From Desulfuromonadales bacterium (GTDB lineage Bacteria > Desulfobacterota > Desulfuromonadia > Desulfuromonadales > BM103): a stretch of DNA of 64,000 nt. The DNA lies in contig JAMONP010000052.1 in NCBI GenBank assembly GCA_027065695.1, positions 228,957-292,956 of the forward strand. Reading direction: 5' to 3'. Below are positions 45,090-54,714 of this stretch, one piece after another. The position numbers and the translations under genes were made by a program. The stretch's first letter is position 1. The number at the start of each line of letters is the position of its first letter. Below the pieces are notes generated by a model that ran no database searches, had not been told where the DNA came from, and was given only the letters and a program-made list of their open reading frames with translations.

Positions 45090-45686
45090 ATGACTGATGG
45101 AGCAATGATCAAGCGTTGCGCATGGTGTGGCAGTGACCCACAGTACATGGCCTACCACGACGAAGATTGGGGAGTTCCCGTTTATGATGACCGCCGGCTC
45201 TTCGAGATGTTGATTCTTGAAGGTGCCCAGGCGGGTCTCAGCTGGCTGACCATTCTGAAAAAGCGCGACAATTATCGGCAAGCTTTTCATTGTTTCGATG
45301 CGACCATAATCACCCGCTACGACCAGAAAGAGATCGACCGCCTGATGCAGGATACCGGGATCGTCCGCAATCGTCTCAAGATCGAAGCAGCGATTAAAAA
45401 CGCCCGGGGATTTTTGCAGCTTTGTGAAGAATTCTCTTCTTTTGCAAACTATCTCTGGCGCTATGTTGATGGCACACAGATCATCAACACATGGAAGAAG
45501 CACAGCGACATTCCCGCCTTCAGCAAAGTTTCCGAGCAACTGAGCAAAGACCTTAAAAAACGTGGCTTCAATTTCGTTGGGCCAACCATCTGCTACGCCT
45601 TCATGCAATCTGTCGGTATGGTCAATGACCACACCACAGACTGCTTCCGTTATAGCGAAATCAACCAACAGACATCAAAAGAATGA
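45090..45686 (+). CDS. tag: DNA-3-methyladenine glycosylase I
   Basis: Tag removes 3-methyladenine from alkylated DNA. The 198-aa protein has the zinc-binding start KRCAWCGSDPQYMAYHDEDW, the catalytic-pocket block EGAQAGLSWLTILKKRD and the second zinc pair with VGMVNDHTTDCF. Start is uncertain among GTG 45081, ATG 45090 and ATG 45105; the last gives the typical N-terminus, while GGAGG at 45072 favours the earlier ones. The nuclease stop lies 31 bases upstream. Confidence 0.92.
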   Translation: MTDGAMIKRCAWCGSDPQYMAYHDEDWGVPVYDDRRLFEMLILEGAQAGLSWLTILKKRDNYRQAFHCFDATIITRYDQKEIDRLMQDTGIVRNRLKIEAAIKNARGFLQLCEEFSSFANYLWRYVDGTQIINTWKKHSDIPAFSKVSEQLSKDLKKRGFNFVGPTICYAFMQSVGMVNDHTTDCFRYSEINQQTSKE

Positions 45687-45943
45687 TCAACATGATTGCT
45701 CAAGACCAAAAAGCTACGTGCAGATGCGCTCGGCAATTGGACTGTAAAAACCAGTTGCTCTTGGTGAAGAAGATGTTCGTTCTGGCAAAATTAATGATGC
45801 GTGAATCTTTGCAGGATCGCTGATGTTAGGCTATATTGGTAAATGGTTTAGACTGAACATTTTCTTTGTCTGCGCATGACTGAGCGTGGCATCCGCACCG
45901 ATCATCTTTCATTTTCACAAGCCATACTCGAGAATATAGCAAT

Positions 45944-46747
45944 ATGAAAAACATCAATACCTTGTTTGAAGGAACCAGATACAATACCCCTGAGCGTAAA
46001 ATCTGCTGGCTGAGCCGACTGTTTCCTTCGCTCTCTTTTTACCTCAGACTCATTTCTATCATCTGGAGTGACAGTCGCAAGGTCAGAAGTGGCAATTACG
46101 ATTCCGTCGCTTGGCAGGATGGCAGTCGCAGAACTATCAAGGCTCTGGAAATGGCTGGCTGCCGAATAGAAGCAACCGGCATGAAAAACCTTGAAGGCAT
46201 TGATCGCCCTTGCATCTTTATCGGCAACCACATGAGCTCTTTTGAGACATTTGCTCTACCAGCCCTAATTATGCCTCACGGTTTTGACCTGTCTTACGTG
46301 GTCAAACGAAGCCTTGTTGACTATCCCATCTTCGGCGATCTTGTCAGGGCCCGCGATCCTGTAGTAGTCGACCGTGTCAACCCGCGCGAGGATCTTAAGA
46401 CTGTCATGGAAGAAGGAGCCCGCCGCCTTGAGCAGGGACGTTCACTGGTTATTTTCCCGCAGCATACGCGTTCGGTCAATTTCGACGTAAAGCTGTTCAA
46501 CAGTATCGGCATCAAGCTCGCCAAAAGAACCGGGGCAATTGTTGTGCCGGTTGCGCTGTTGACCTGGGCATGGTCATCTGGAAAGATGATCAAGGATTTC
46601 GGGCCAATTATCCCATCTAGAAGCGTTCACTTTGCCTTTGGTGAACCGATGGAAGTGACCGGAAAAGGACAGGAAGAGCAGACCAAGATCGTCGATTTCA
46701 TTCAAAAGAAGCTCAATGAATGGAAGGATGACTGTGCTAATTCTTAA
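45944..46747 (+). CDS. Lysophospholipid acyltransferase (PlsC-like)
   Basis: The 267-aa protein is a 1-acyl-glycerol-phosphate acyltransferase-type enzyme. The catalytic HX4D motif appears as HMSSFE (His96, Glu101), an accepted variant. The substrate motif normally FPEGTRS is FPQHTRSVNF, an unusual substitution. IPSRSVHFAFGEPM follows as in the family. It probably acts at the inner membrane in phospholipid synthesis. The changed motifs suggest a different acyl acceptor. Single gene. Confidence 0.85.
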   Translation: MKNINTLFEGTRYNTPERKICWLSRLFPSLSFYLRLISIIWSDSRKVRSGNYDSVAWQDGSRRTIKALEMAGCRIEATGMKNLEGIDRPCIFIGNHMSSFETFALPALIMPHGFDLSYVVKRSLVDYPIFGDLVRARDPVVVDRVNPREDLKTVMEEGARRLEQGRSLVIFPQHTRSVNFDVKLFNSIGIKLAKRTGAIVVPVALLTWAWSSGKMIKDFGPIIPSRSVHFAFGEPMEVTGKGQEEQTKIVDFIQKKLNEWKDDCANS

Positions 46748-46795
46748 CTTTCAAGTGACTATCCAGCACAATTTGAACAGTTAGCAAAAACCTCC

Positions 46796-46868
46796 GTCAT
46801 CCCCGAATGATTCTATCGGGGATCCATGTTTTAAAACCTGGATTCCCGACTACATCCTCGGGAATGAC
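46796..46868. repeat. Intergenic inverted repeat (GTCATCCCCGA type)
   Basis: GTCATCCCCGA pairs with TCGGGAATGAC near the ends, GGATCCA with TGGATTC inside, and each half forms its own hairpin. This resembles the very common GTCATTCCCG/GGAATCCA dispersed repeats of many bacteria. Single copy in this window. Confidence 0.7.
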
Positions 46869-47019
46869 ACTTTATCTATTGTACTGAATCGCTACTTTTA
46901 AATTCTCTATTTTGGATCAAGAATCATTAGACTAACAAGTGCACTCATTAGTGCCTTGAATTTTCATTGCCTGATTACTATATTGAGTACCCATCTGAAA
47001 TCATTCATAAGGAAGAGTA

Positions 47020-47922
47020 ATGGCCAAAGATTACTATGCCGCTCTCGGCATTGATAAAGCTGCCAGCAAGGACCAGATAAAAAAAGCCTATCGCAAGCTG
47101 GCAATGAAATACCATCCGGATAAAAACCCTGATGACAAAAAAGCAGAAGAGCGCTTCAAAGAGATTACTGAAGCCTATGCAGTCCTTTCTGATTCTGAGA
47201 AGAAACAGCAATACGATCAGTTCGGCGAGGCTGCTTTTCATCAGCGTTTTTCTCAGGAGGACATCTTCCGCAACGCCGACCTTGGTGACATTTTCCGCGA
47301 ATTCGGCTTCGGCGGTCGAGGCGGCAATGATATTTTCAGCCAGATATTCGGCGGCACAGGGGGACATCAGGGCTGCAATGGCCAGCATCGGCCTCGTCCC
47401 AGGAAAGGGCAGGACTACCTGATGCGGTTGACCATCCCGTTCCGTCAGGCAGTACTCGGCGGCGAACGTCGTATCGACCTGGACCGCGAGGGCCAGAAAG
47501 AACAGCTGGAGGTTCGCATTCCCGCAGGCATCGAATCGGGCCAGAAACTGCGCATATCCGGGAAAGGCGGTGCTGGCCAAGCTGGTGGTCCAGCCGGTGA
47601 CTTGATGCTGGAGATCATTGTCACCAGACATCCCCACTTTAGTCGCGAGGGCAGTGATCTCTATACAACCGTCAAGATTCCTTTTACCGGAGCATGTCTT
47701 GGCACATCTGTGGAGGTGAAAACTCTGGAAGGAACCAAGCGCATCAAGGTAAAACCAGGCACACAGAACGGTAGCAAGGTCAGACTCAAGGGGTTTGGCG
47801 TTCCCGGCCGATCAGGGGAACAAGACGGCAATCTTTACGCCGTTATTGAAGTTGAAGTGCCTAAGGATTTAAGTGATGAGCAGAAGGAGCTTCTGAAGAA
47901 GCTTAAAGATTTAGACCTTTGA
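47020..47922 (+). CDS. CbpA-like J-domain co-chaperone
   Basis: The 300-aa protein has an N-terminal J domain (YYAALGIDKAASKDQIKKAY, HPD at residues 32-34, EAYAVLSDSEKKQQYDQFG), a Gly/Phe-rich linker (FREFGFGGRGGNDIFSQIFG) and two C-terminal beta-domains (RKGQDYLMRLTIPF, VRIPAGIESG-like segments). It lacks the DnaJ zinc-finger, so it is the type II/CbpA class. It stimulates DnaK ATPase in the cytoplasm. AAGGAAGAG precedes the ATG. Confidence 0.93.
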   Translation: MAKDYYAALGIDKAASKDQIKKAYRKLAMKYHPDKNPDDKKAEERFKEITEAYAVLSDSEKKQQYDQFGEAAFHQRFSQEDIFRNADLGDIFREFGFGGRGGNDIFSQIFGGTGGHQGCNGQHRPRPRKGQDYLMRLTIPFRQAVLGGERRIDLDREGQKEQLEVRIPAGIESGQKLRISGKGGAGQAGGPAGDLMLEIIVTRHPHFSREGSDLYTTVKIPFTGACLGTSVEVKTLEGTKRIKVKPGTQNGSKVRLKGFGVPGRSGEQDGNLYAVIEVEVPKDLSDEQKELLKKLKDLDL

Positions 47923-48040
47923 GCTGTGGAGTGACAAGCTAAGCACAGGTCATTCTAATCTATCTGTTTTTATTTGTGTGTAATCAGCCCTTTATCTGAC
48001 TGAAATTGTTATTTGTCTTTGTGCTAAGAACCAATCGCAC

Positions 48041-49339
48041 TTACTCGTTGGTGTCTATTTGCCAGTCGGCGACTATGACTTCAACAGCTTTGCGGTCGCG
48101 GGTGCGATAGGGGCCAACAATGGCACCGTGCAGATTGGTGGGGGTGAGCAATTTTCTGGCCGTCTGGCGCAGACCGGCGGCGGTGACCTTGTCGAGTCCG
48201 GCAAGATCATCGGCGATGGTGCGGTGGCTACCGGTGAGTTCTCCCCAGGCATAGCGCAGGGCCATCTCGTCAACTTGGTCGCGGGAATAATCGAGGTCGC
48301 AACGGTAGCAATTGAGGATATGGTCCAGTTCGTCATCGGCAACTTTGATGGTGTGCAGTTCGCTGAAGATCTCAAGGATCGCGGTGGTGGCCTTGGCCAG
48401 GTTCTCGGTGGAAACTGCCAGGTCGACAGCCAGGGTCCCGGCATCGGCATAGAGTCCGAGAGCGGCATCTACTGCGTAGGTTAACCCCAGTTCTTCACGC
48501 AAACGCAGCATCAAGCGACTCATCCCCCCCCAACCAAGCAGGCGCCGCAGCACACGCAAGTTGACGGCATGTTCACTGTCGCGCCCGGGAAGCAGGAAGG
48601 CCAGTTGCAGACTGACCTGGGACCCGGCATCGCGGACCCAGCGAAACGACCGTTCTGTCCCCGAAAAATCAGACCACGCTTTTGGAGCGGGAACTTTGCC
48701 GCCCTGCCATTGTCCAAAGTGCTCTTGCGCCGCCGCCACAACCTGCCGGTGATCGACCGGGCCAGCCACTGCTAATACGGTATTGTGCGGCGTATAATAG
48801 GTGGTGTGATGTTGTTGCAGTTGCCGCAGAGTAAGACGCTCGATGGCGGGACGACTGCCGACGGTTGGTTTACCGAGAGGATGATCCGGAAAGAGCAGTG
48901 CAGCGATGATATTGTCGGAATTGATCTGCCGACCGGACTCGTTGAGGTCACCCATTGCCTCTTCTAGAATGACCCGACGTTCCATCTCCATCTCCCTGAA
49001 AAGCGGCCGCTGCATCATCGAGCCGAAGAGGGCTATACCTTCGGCGATATGGTTTGGATGAACGCGCGAGTGGAAACAGGTGTTTTCACTGTCGGTGGCG
49101 GCGTTAGCCGAACCGCCAACGGCCTCGAAAGCACGCTCCAGAGCGAATCCGGAAGGAAAATCTACCGTGCCTTTGAAAAGCATATGCTCAAGAAAATGCG
49201 ATACTCCGGCCTTGCGGCTGGTTTCGTAACGACCGCCGACGCCAATATAGACCAGCACTTCAGCGCTGTGGTGGTGCGGCATCGATACGCTGATAACACG
49301 CAGACCGTTGTTGAGGGTGTCGCATAGGTATTCTTGCAT
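48041..49339 (-). CDS. M16 family zinc peptidase
   Basis: The 432-aa protein has the inverted zinc motif HFLEHMLFKG (HxxEH) and the downstream Glu in an ENTCFHSRV / EAMGDLNESG context, followed by a second, inactive M16 half with the family R/Y pair. It is a processing-protease/YmxG-like peptidase. ATG 49339 lies beside a heptamer array; extending further upstream would translate that array (LATHYPLLATR), which looks spurious. It sits just downstream of hemB on the same strand. Confidence 0.9.
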   Translation of the reverse strand: MQEYLCDTLNNGLRVISVSMPHHHSAEVLVYIGVGGRYETSRKAGVSHFLEHMLFKGTVDFPSGFALERAFEAVGGSANAATDSENTCFHSRVHPNHIAEGIALFGSMMQRPLFREMEMERRVILEEAMGDLNESGRQINSDNIIAALLFPDHPLGKPTVGSRPAIERLTLRQLQQHHTTYYTPHNTVLAVAGPVDHRQVVAAAQEHFGQWQGGKVPAPKAWSDFSGTERSFRWVRDAGSQVSLQLAFLLPGRDSEHAVNLRVLRRLLGWGGMSRLMLRLREELGLTYAVDAALGLYADAGTLAVDLAVSTENLAKATTAILEIFSELHTIKVADDELDHILNCYRCDLDYSRDQVDEMALRYAWGELTGSHRTIADDLAGLDKVTAAGLRQTARKLLTPTNLHGAIVGPYRTRDRKAVEVIVADWQIDTNE

Positions 49340-49351
49340 GTAAAACCTTGT

Positions 49352-49379
49352 GGCGAGTAGTGGGTAGTGGGTGGCGAGA
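49352..49379. repeat. Degenerate tandem heptamer array A
   Basis: In-phase 7-mers GGCGAGT, AGTGGGT, AGTGGGT, GGCGAGA lie between the M16 peptidase start and hemB. A second short run (CGCGCCA, CCCGCCA) appears near 49479-49492, 3 bases from the hemB stop. Confidence 0.7.
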
Positions 49380-49494
49380 AAGTTAGACCCTATGTAGTTG
49401 GCGCGGCATGACCTTGATGCTTTCATTCTCTGCTGACCCACCAGTATCAGCTATATATCTGATAGCTTTTGCCTTTTCGCGCCACCCGCCACGT

Positions 49495-50466
49495 TTATTT
49501 GAGGAGTCTGGCTGCTTCCTTGGCATGGTAGGTAATAATCAGATCGGCACCGGCACGCTTCATGCCGACCAGAGTTTCCATCATCACCCGATCACCGTCA
49601 ATCCAGCCCCTTTCGGCGGCAGCTTTGATCATCGAGTATTCCCCTGAAACGTTGTAGGCGACCAGTGGCAGATTGTAGCGCTCCTTGAGGTCGCGCAGGA
49701 TATCGAGGTAAGCCAGTGCCGGTTTGACCATGAGAAAATCGGTACATTCCTGAATATCGAGCTCGGCTTCACGGAAAGCTTCGATGCGGTTGGCCGGGTC
49801 CATCTGATAGCTGCGGCGGTCACCAAACTGTGGGGCTGAATCAGCAGCATCGCGAAAGGGACCGTAGTAGGCGCTTGAATACTTGACAGCGTAACTCATA
49901 ACCGGGATATGCGAGAAGCCGTTGGCATCAAGAGTCTCACGAATCTCAGTGACACGGCCATCCATCATGTCGGAGGGCGCGACAATGTCGGCTCCGGCAC
50001 GGACGTGAGAGAGAGCTTCGGCAGCAAGCAGCTTGAGGGTCTCGTCGTTGTCAACGTCGCCGTCCTTGATTACACCACAGTGGCCATGGTCGGTGTACTC
50101 ACACATACAGACATCAGTAATCACCAGCAATTTGGGCAGCTCAGCCTTGATGGCACGAACCGTCTCCTGAATGATGCCAGTGTCCGAATAGGCATCCTGA
50201 CCGAGAGCGTCTTTCTCTTCCGGAATACCGAAGAGTATGACTGCCGGTATACCGAGGTCATAGACCTCCCTGGCTTCCGTAACGATATGTTCGATCGACT
50301 GCTGGTAGATCCCGGGCATAGAGACGATCTCTTTTTTGATGTCCTTGCCGAAAGCGGAGAACATCGGATATATCAGATCATCAGTGCGCAGAAAAGTTTC
50401 TCTGACCATGCGGCGCATAGTCTCGGTGCGGCGCAGGCGACGGGCACGATATTCAGGGAAAAACAT
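49495..50466 (-). CDS. hemB: Delta-aminolevulinic acid dehydratase (porphobilinogen synthase)
   Basis: HemB joins two 5-aminolevulinates into porphobilinogen. The 323-aa protein has both active Lys ([19 protein letters not shown] and [12 protein letters not shown]) and the Cys-rich zinc site [13 protein letters not shown], so it is the Zn-dependent type rather than the Asp-rich Mg type. [20 protein letters not shown] is the usual N-terminus. AAGGAG precedes the ATG. It is the last gene of the ccsB-hem set. Confidence 0.96.
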   Translation of the reverse strand: MFFPEYRARRLRRTETMRRMVRETFLRTDDLIYPMFSAFGKDIKKEIVSMPGIYQQSIEHIVTEAREVYDLGIPAVILFGIPEEKDALGQDAYSDTGIIQETVRAIKAELPKLLVITDVCMCEYTDHGHCGVIKDGDVDNDETLKLLAAEALSHVRAGADIVAPSDMMDGRVTEIRETLDANGFSHIPVMSYAVKYSSAYYGPFRDAADSAPQFGDRRSYQMDPANRIEAFREAELDIQECTDFLMVKPALAYLDILRDLKERYNLPLVAYNVSGEYSMIKAAAERGWIDGDRVMMETLVGMKRAGADLIITYHAKEAARLLK

Positions 50467-50510
50467 AAAAATCTCCTTAAAAGCTGTAGTACGAGGAATG
50501 AGGAAATCTT

Positions 50511-51320
50511 TTAAAGATTCAATCGCGTTCCGGAAAAGTATTTTTCAATTGCTATGATCATATCATCCAGTGTCGAGTCAACGGGTTCGATAACCACGTT
50601 AAAACCAAGCTTTCTGACGGTCTCACTGGTTAAAGGGCCGATTGAGGCGACCGGAACTTCTTTAGCCTGCGCCAAGTGATCTGCATCGAGCAAGTCGACA
50701 AAATTCTGTACTGTTGATGACGCGGTAAAGGTCAACAGATCAAGTCCGTTGGCAAGGGCTTGTTGCAGTTTACCAGCAGCGGCGTCTGGCGGTGCGCTGG
50801 CGTAGGCAACAGGATCGATTATCATGCCGCCAGCTGCGGTTAATTCAGCGGTGATCAGATCGCGGGCCAGAGCCGCCTTCGGGTAGAGCAACTTTTTGCC
50901 GGAGACTCGGTCTTTAAGCAGTTCGACCACTCCTTCGGCACGGTAATTATCTGGCATCAGGTCTGCGCGAACACCGTGCGCGACAAGGGCTTCGGCACTC
51001 TTCGGGCCGACGACCACAGTTTGCAGATCGTTCAAAACACGGCTGTTATGTCCCAGCGACTCCAGACGGTCAAAAAAGGCGGTAACAGCATTGACCGAGG
51101 TCAGTAGCAGATAGTCGATCTGCTCGAGTTCGCTTATTGCCTGGTCGAGCTCGGCAAAAGATGGCGGGGGAATGATGGTGATCGTCGGTACGACGATCGC
51201 TTTGGCTCCGAGCTTACTCAGAGCGTCGATAAGAGCCGGTGCTTGTTCGGAGGCACGGGTGACCAGCACCCGACATCCTAAAAGAGGTTTGCTTTTTACT
51301 TTTCTCTTTTCACCTTTCAC
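50511..51320 (-). CDS. hemD: Uroporphyrinogen-III synthase
   Basis: HemD cyclises hydroxymethylbilane with D-ring inversion. The 269-aa protein has the two-lobe pattern of this poorly conserved family: [62 protein letters not shown] and [19 protein letters not shown]. The N-terminal [10 protein letters not shown] is encoded by a degenerate heptamer array, so the true start could be later, although no alternative ATG is near. It is stand-alone, not fused to a CobA methylase as in many Geobacter relatives. Confidence 0.92.
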   Translation of the reverse strand: MKGEKRKVKSKPLLGCRVLVTRASEQAPALIDALSKLGAKAIVVPTITIIPPPSFAELDQAISELEQIDYLLLTSVNAVTAFFDRLESLGHNSRVLNDLQTVVVGPKSAEALVAHGVRADLMPDNYRAEGVVELLKDRVSGKKLLYPKAALARDLITAELTAAGGMIIDPVAYASAPPDAAAGKLQQALANGLDLLTFTASSTVQNFVDLLDADHLAQAKEVPVASIGPLTSETVRKLGFNVVIEPVDSTLDDMIIAIEKYFSGTRLNL

Positions 51321-51334
51321 TCGCTACTCTCTCA
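51293..51334. repeat. Degenerate tandem heptamer array B (hemC/hemD junction)
   Basis: Six in-phase 7-mers: TTTTTAC, TTTTCTC, TTTTCAC, CTTTCAC, TCGCTAC, TCTCTCA. The array covers the hemD start and touches the hemC stop. Confidence 0.82.
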
Positions 51335-52294
51335 AACTTCCTCTTTACCAACGTTGAAAGTTTCGTGCTGATAAACCTCGTTGAGAATCTTGCCAGCACC
51401 CAGGATGAGCAGGTCATCACCAAGTGAGGCGCCTATCTTTTCTGCATTATGGACGGAGCCTTCGATGGTTTTTTTCAGACAGTGCACACCTTCACAATCA
51501 GAGACAAAGCCGGTCAAGGTCAGGGTTTCACCTGCAACAGTGCCGTGACAGGCAATCGGCACCTGACAGCCACCTTCAAGGCGCTTGAGAAAAGCCCGCT
51601 CAGCGCGTACTGCCCAGTCGGATTCCGGGTGATTGAAGAAGTCGATCAGTGCATTGGTCTCATCATCGTTGATGCGGCTTTCGATGCCGAGAGCGCCTTG
51701 GCCGATGGCTGGAATCGAAACATCGACCGAGAGGTATTCACCAATCTGGTTGGTATAGCCGAGACGATGCATGCCTGCAGCGGCAAGGATGATGGCATCG
51801 AGGTTTTCATCGGTGAGTTTCTGGATGCGTGTCTGGACATTGCCGCGGATGTCGACCATCTGTAAGTCTGGCCGGATGTGCAGCAGTTGCGCTTTGCGCC
51901 GCAGGGCGCTGGTGCCGATGCGGGCACCCTGGGGAAGATCCTTCCAGCTACTCACGCCGGGACGTAGAATAACAATATCGCGGCAATCTTCGCGCTCGGT
52001 GATGCAGCGCAGGGCCAATCCGCCGGGGAAAATTGTCGGCACGTCTTTCATCGAGTGAACGGCGATGTCGATCTCGTCACGCAGCATCGCTTCCTCGATC
52101 TCCTTGACGAAGAGACCCTTACCGCCAACCATCGCCAGCGGCACATCAAGAATCTTGTCGCCCTGGGTCTTGATTTTGGTCAGGGTGACTTCCATGTCGG
52201 GATAACGTTTTTCCAGCTCGTCTTTGACCCAGTCGGCTTGCCAGAGGGCCAGCGCGCTGGCGCGAGTACCGATACGCAGTAGTTTCTTAGACAT
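51332..52294 (-). CDS. hemC: Hydroxymethylbilane synthase (porphobilinogen deaminase)
   Basis: HemC polymerises four porphobilinogens. The 320-aa protein carries the dipyrromethane-cofactor Cys243 in EGGCQVPIACHG, the catalytic Asp region EIDIAVHSMKDVPT, and the Arg cluster GTSALRRKAQLL. MSKKLLRIGTRASALALWQA is the canonical start. It lies 14 bases after hemA and partly abuts hemD. Confidence 0.97.
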   Translation of the reverse strand: MSKKLLRIGTRASALALWQADWVKDELEKRYPDMEVTLTKIKTQGDKILDVPLAMVGGKGLFVKEIEEAMLRDEIDIAVHSMKDVPTIFPGGLALRCITEREDCRDIVILRPGVSSWKDLPQGARIGTSALRRKAQLLHIRPDLQMVDIRGNVQTRIQKLTDENLDAIILAAAGMHRLGYTNQIGEYLSVDVSIPAIGQGALGIESRINDDETNALIDFFNHPESDWAVRAERAFLKRLEGGCQVPIACHGTVAGETLTLTGFVSDCEGVHCLKKTIEGSVHNAEKIGASLGDDLLILGAGKILNEVYQHETFNVGKEEV

Positions 52295-52307
52295 CTATGG
52301 AACTCCT

Positions 52308-53624
52308 TTATTCTTGGCCTGTATCATCCAGAGGTTTAATTTCTGTGTCATCACCTATCGGGGATGGCAGATCGAAGAGCACCCGCACGGCATCGACATA
52401 GTCTTCGCTACTGGTGTCATTTTGGGCTCGTTTAAGGACGGCTGTCGGTTGATGCAGGATCTTATTGATGATCGCACCAGCCATAGCTTCAATGCTTTTG
52501 CGCTGCTTCGAGGACAGGTTCTTGAGATTGCCGAAGGTTTTTTCGAGCTCCTGCTGGCGGATCTCGTCGAGTTTCTGCCGCAGAGCGATAACGGTCGGCT
52601 TGACTTCGAGATTGCCCAACCACTGGTGAAACTGGCCGATCTCCTGCTCGATAATCGCTTCCGCCTTGCTGGCTTCCTTCTTACGCTCCTTGAGATTCGC
52701 CTGGACCACGCCCTGGAGATCATCAACATCGTAGAGGTAGATGTTATCTATATCGTTGACCTTCGGTTCGATATCACGCGGCACGGCAATATCAATCAAA
52801 AACATCGGTCGGTTCTTGCGGCGTTTGATGACTTCTTCCATTTGACGTTTACCAAGGATGAAATTGGGCGCGCCGGTGGAGGTCATAATAATATCAACTT
52901 CGGCAAGATGTTCGATAAAACTCTCAAAATGGACCGCCTTGCCATGGAATTCGGCCGCCATCTTTTCCGCACGTTCAAAGGTACGATTAGTAACCAGGAC
53001 CTTGGAGATACCATTGGCGACGAAATGGCGGGCAGCCAGTTCGCACATTTCTCCGGCACCTATGATCATGACAGCCTTGTTGTCGAGTCGATCAAAGATC
53101 TTGCGAGCCAGTTCAACTGCCGCAAAGGAGATCGAGACGGCGTTGCTGGCAATGCCGGTTTCGGTGCGAACACGTTTAGCAACAGAGAAAGCTTTGTGCA
53201 GGAAGCGGTTGAGGATCAGGCCGACGGTCTTGAATTCGGCAGCATAGCCATATGCCGTTTTGATCTGGCCAAGGATCTGCGGTTCGCCGAGAACCATCGA
53301 ATCAAGACTCGATGCAACCCGGAAGAGGTGGCGTATGGCATCTTCGCCCTGGTAGTCGTAGAGGCTATCACTGATTTCTTCTGAAGTGATCTCGTGGTAC
53401 TCAGCCAGGAAGCGTCGTAAGGCAGCCATAGCGGCATCCGGCTCTTTGGTTGCGGCACAGAGCTCAACCCGGTTGCAGGTCGAGACAATCAGCCCCTCGG
53501 CAATGACTGGCAATTCGAGCATCTGCCGTAGTGGCCGTTCCATGGCCGTTGGGGCGAAGGCGAGCTTTTCGCGAATTTCCACCGGTGCTGTATTGTGACT
53601 CAGCCCGACAATGACAATATGCAT
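52308..53624 (-). CDS. hemA: Glutamyl-tRNA reductase
   Basis: HemA starts the C5 route by reducing glutamyl-tRNA to glutamate-1-semialdehyde. The 438-aa protein has the catalytic Cys50 in [10 protein letters not shown], the NADPH-binding [16 protein letters not shown] and the C-terminal dimerisation helix ([15 protein letters not shown]). [20 protein letters not shown] is a typical N-terminus. It is placed between ccsB and hemC, the classical arrangement. Confidence 0.97.
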   Translation of the reverse strand: MHIVIVGLSHNTAPVEIREKLAFAPTAMERPLRQMLELPVIAEGLIVSTCNRVELCAATKEPDAAMAALRRFLAEYHEITSEEISDSLYDYQGEDAIRHLFRVASSLDSMVLGEPQILGQIKTAYGYAAEFKTVGLILNRFLHKAFSVAKRVRTETGIASNAVSISFAAVELARKIFDRLDNKAVMIIGAGEMCELAARHFVANGISKVLVTNRTFERAEKMAAEFHGKAVHFESFIEHLAEVDIIMTSTGAPNFILGKRQMEEVIKRRKNRPMFLIDIAVPRDIEPKVNDIDNIYLYDVDDLQGVVQANLKERKKEASKAEAIIEQEIGQFHQWLGNLEVKPTVIALRQKLDEIRQQELEKTFGNLKNLSSKQRKSIEAMAGAIINKILHQPTAVLKRAQNDTSSEDYVDAVRVLFDLPSPIGDDTEIKPLDDTGQE

Positions 53625-53647
53625 GGCGTACTCCTCCCCTCTCTCCG

Positions 53648-54484
53648 CTATTGCCCCGTAAAGTTACGGAAGCCGTGTTCCCCGGAGAGGAACAGGTTGA
53701 CGCCAAAGAAGGTGAAGAGCAGAAAAGCGAAACCGATGATGGCAAAGATCGCCGCGCGGCGGCCGCGCCAGCCAATGGTGAGTCGACCGTGCAGCAGGGC
53801 GGCATAGAGGAACCAGGTGATCAGTGCCCAGGTCTCCTTGGGGTCCCATCGCCAGTAGCCGCCCCAAGCCGAGTTGGCCCAGATGGCACCGGAAATAATG
53901 CCCATGGTCATCAGTGGAAAACCGAAAGTAAGACATTTATAATTCATGCTGTCGAGGGTGTCGAGTGACGGCAATCGATAGAAGAGCCCGGAAAATTTCT
54001 TGCTTTTGAGCATGCGCTCCTGCAGCAGGTACATGACCCCGGCAGCAGCGGCAATAGAGAAGATTGCGTGGCCGAGGAAGGCCAGAGTGACATGCACCGG
54101 GAACCACCAACTGTCGAGTATCGGGTTGAGCGTTGGAGCCTGCGCGGATGTCGTGGTGCCGATAATCATCAGGACCAGCGCCAAGGGCGTGATAAAGGCT
54201 CCAAGCATAACGGTTCTATAGCGCAAGTAGAAAAGCAGGTAAGTGCCGACCAGTGCCCAGGCGAAAAACGACAGAGATTCATGCATGCTGGCAACTGGAA
54301 TGGCACCGGTGGTGAAGCCGCGAACGACCAGGGTGATACAATGCAGGACAAAGCCGCCAATCAGCAGGTAGACGGCGTTCTGACGGAAGCGGTCTCGGCG
54401 TGAAACCACGCCGATCAGGTAGAGGATAGTGGTGGCGAAATAGATCAGCAGGGTGATTTTAAACAGCAGAATATTTGTCGTCAT
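53648..54484 (-). CDS. ccsB: Cytochrome c biogenesis protein CcsB/CcsA family
   Basis: The 278-aa membrane protein has about eight segments and the heme-handling WWD domain ([20 protein letters not shown]) with flanking His ([17 protein letters not shown]), needed to carry heme to apocytochrome c in system II. Together with ResB-type partners (not in this window) it would mature the many c-type cytochromes of this group. It heads the hem cluster. Nomenclature ccsA/ccsB varies; the family is secure. Confidence 0.92.
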   Translation of the reverse strand: MTTNILLFKITLLIYFATTILYLIGVVSRRDRFRQNAVYLLIGGFVLHCITLVVRGFTTGAIPVASMHESLSFFAWALVGTYLLFYLRYRTVMLGAFITPLALVLMIIGTTTSAQAPTLNPILDSWWFPVHVTLAFLGHAIFSIAAAAGVMYLLQERMLKSKKFSGLFYRLPSLDTLDSMNYKCLTFGFPLMTMGIISGAIWANSAWGGYWRWDPKETWALITWFLYAALLHGRLTIGWRGRRAAIFAIIGFAFLLFTFFGVNLFLSGEHGFRNFTGQ

Positions 54485-54714
54485 TATAAAACGTCTCGCA
54501 GGATCAGCCCTAAATCCTGCCGCAAAACCGTCTCGACGAGAACCCAGGTTGGCAAGTTGTTAACCCCCGTTGTATGTTCCGCAGCTACAAGGTCAGCCAA
54601 GGACTTATCTAAAACCCTATAAGAATACGTTTTTTCACGTAAGGCTGTCAATTTTCTTGTGATGATCGGGTCGCTGTTAACGAATGGGTCAGATACCGAA
54701 AAGTTCACTCTCAA
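54484..54714 (-). CDS. Possible 76-aa ORF upstream of ccsB
   Basis: This open frame starts only at TTG (54714) or GTG (54708), inside the end of the SIS gene, and its TAA overlaps the ccsB ATG (TAATG). The overlap suggests coupling, but the sequence (SVSDPFVNSDPIITRKLTAL) matches no family that I know, no ribosome site is visible, and a promoter lies inside it. It may be just the ccsB leader. Confidence 0.3.
   Translation of the reverse strand: MRVNFSVSDPFVNSDPIITRKLTALREKTYSYRVLDKSLADLVAAEHTTGVNNLPTWVLVETVLRQDLGLILRDVL
54622..54651 (-). promoter_or_regulatory. Predicted promoter for ccsB-hemACDB
   Basis: On the minus strand TTGACA (54651-54646) and TATTCT (54627-54622) are 18 bases apart, with a small ACGTGAAAAAACGT hairpin between them. 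A leader of about 130 bases would precede ccsB. Confidence 0.5.

Noticed and set aside
49340..49441. Upstream extension of the M16 peptidase
   Set aside because: It would translate the heptamer array and has no signal peptide or family match.
52224..53384. 386-codon plus-strand frame opposite hemA
   Set aside because: It is a shadow of the hemA/hemC coding strand; both minus-strand genes carry full catalytic motifs.
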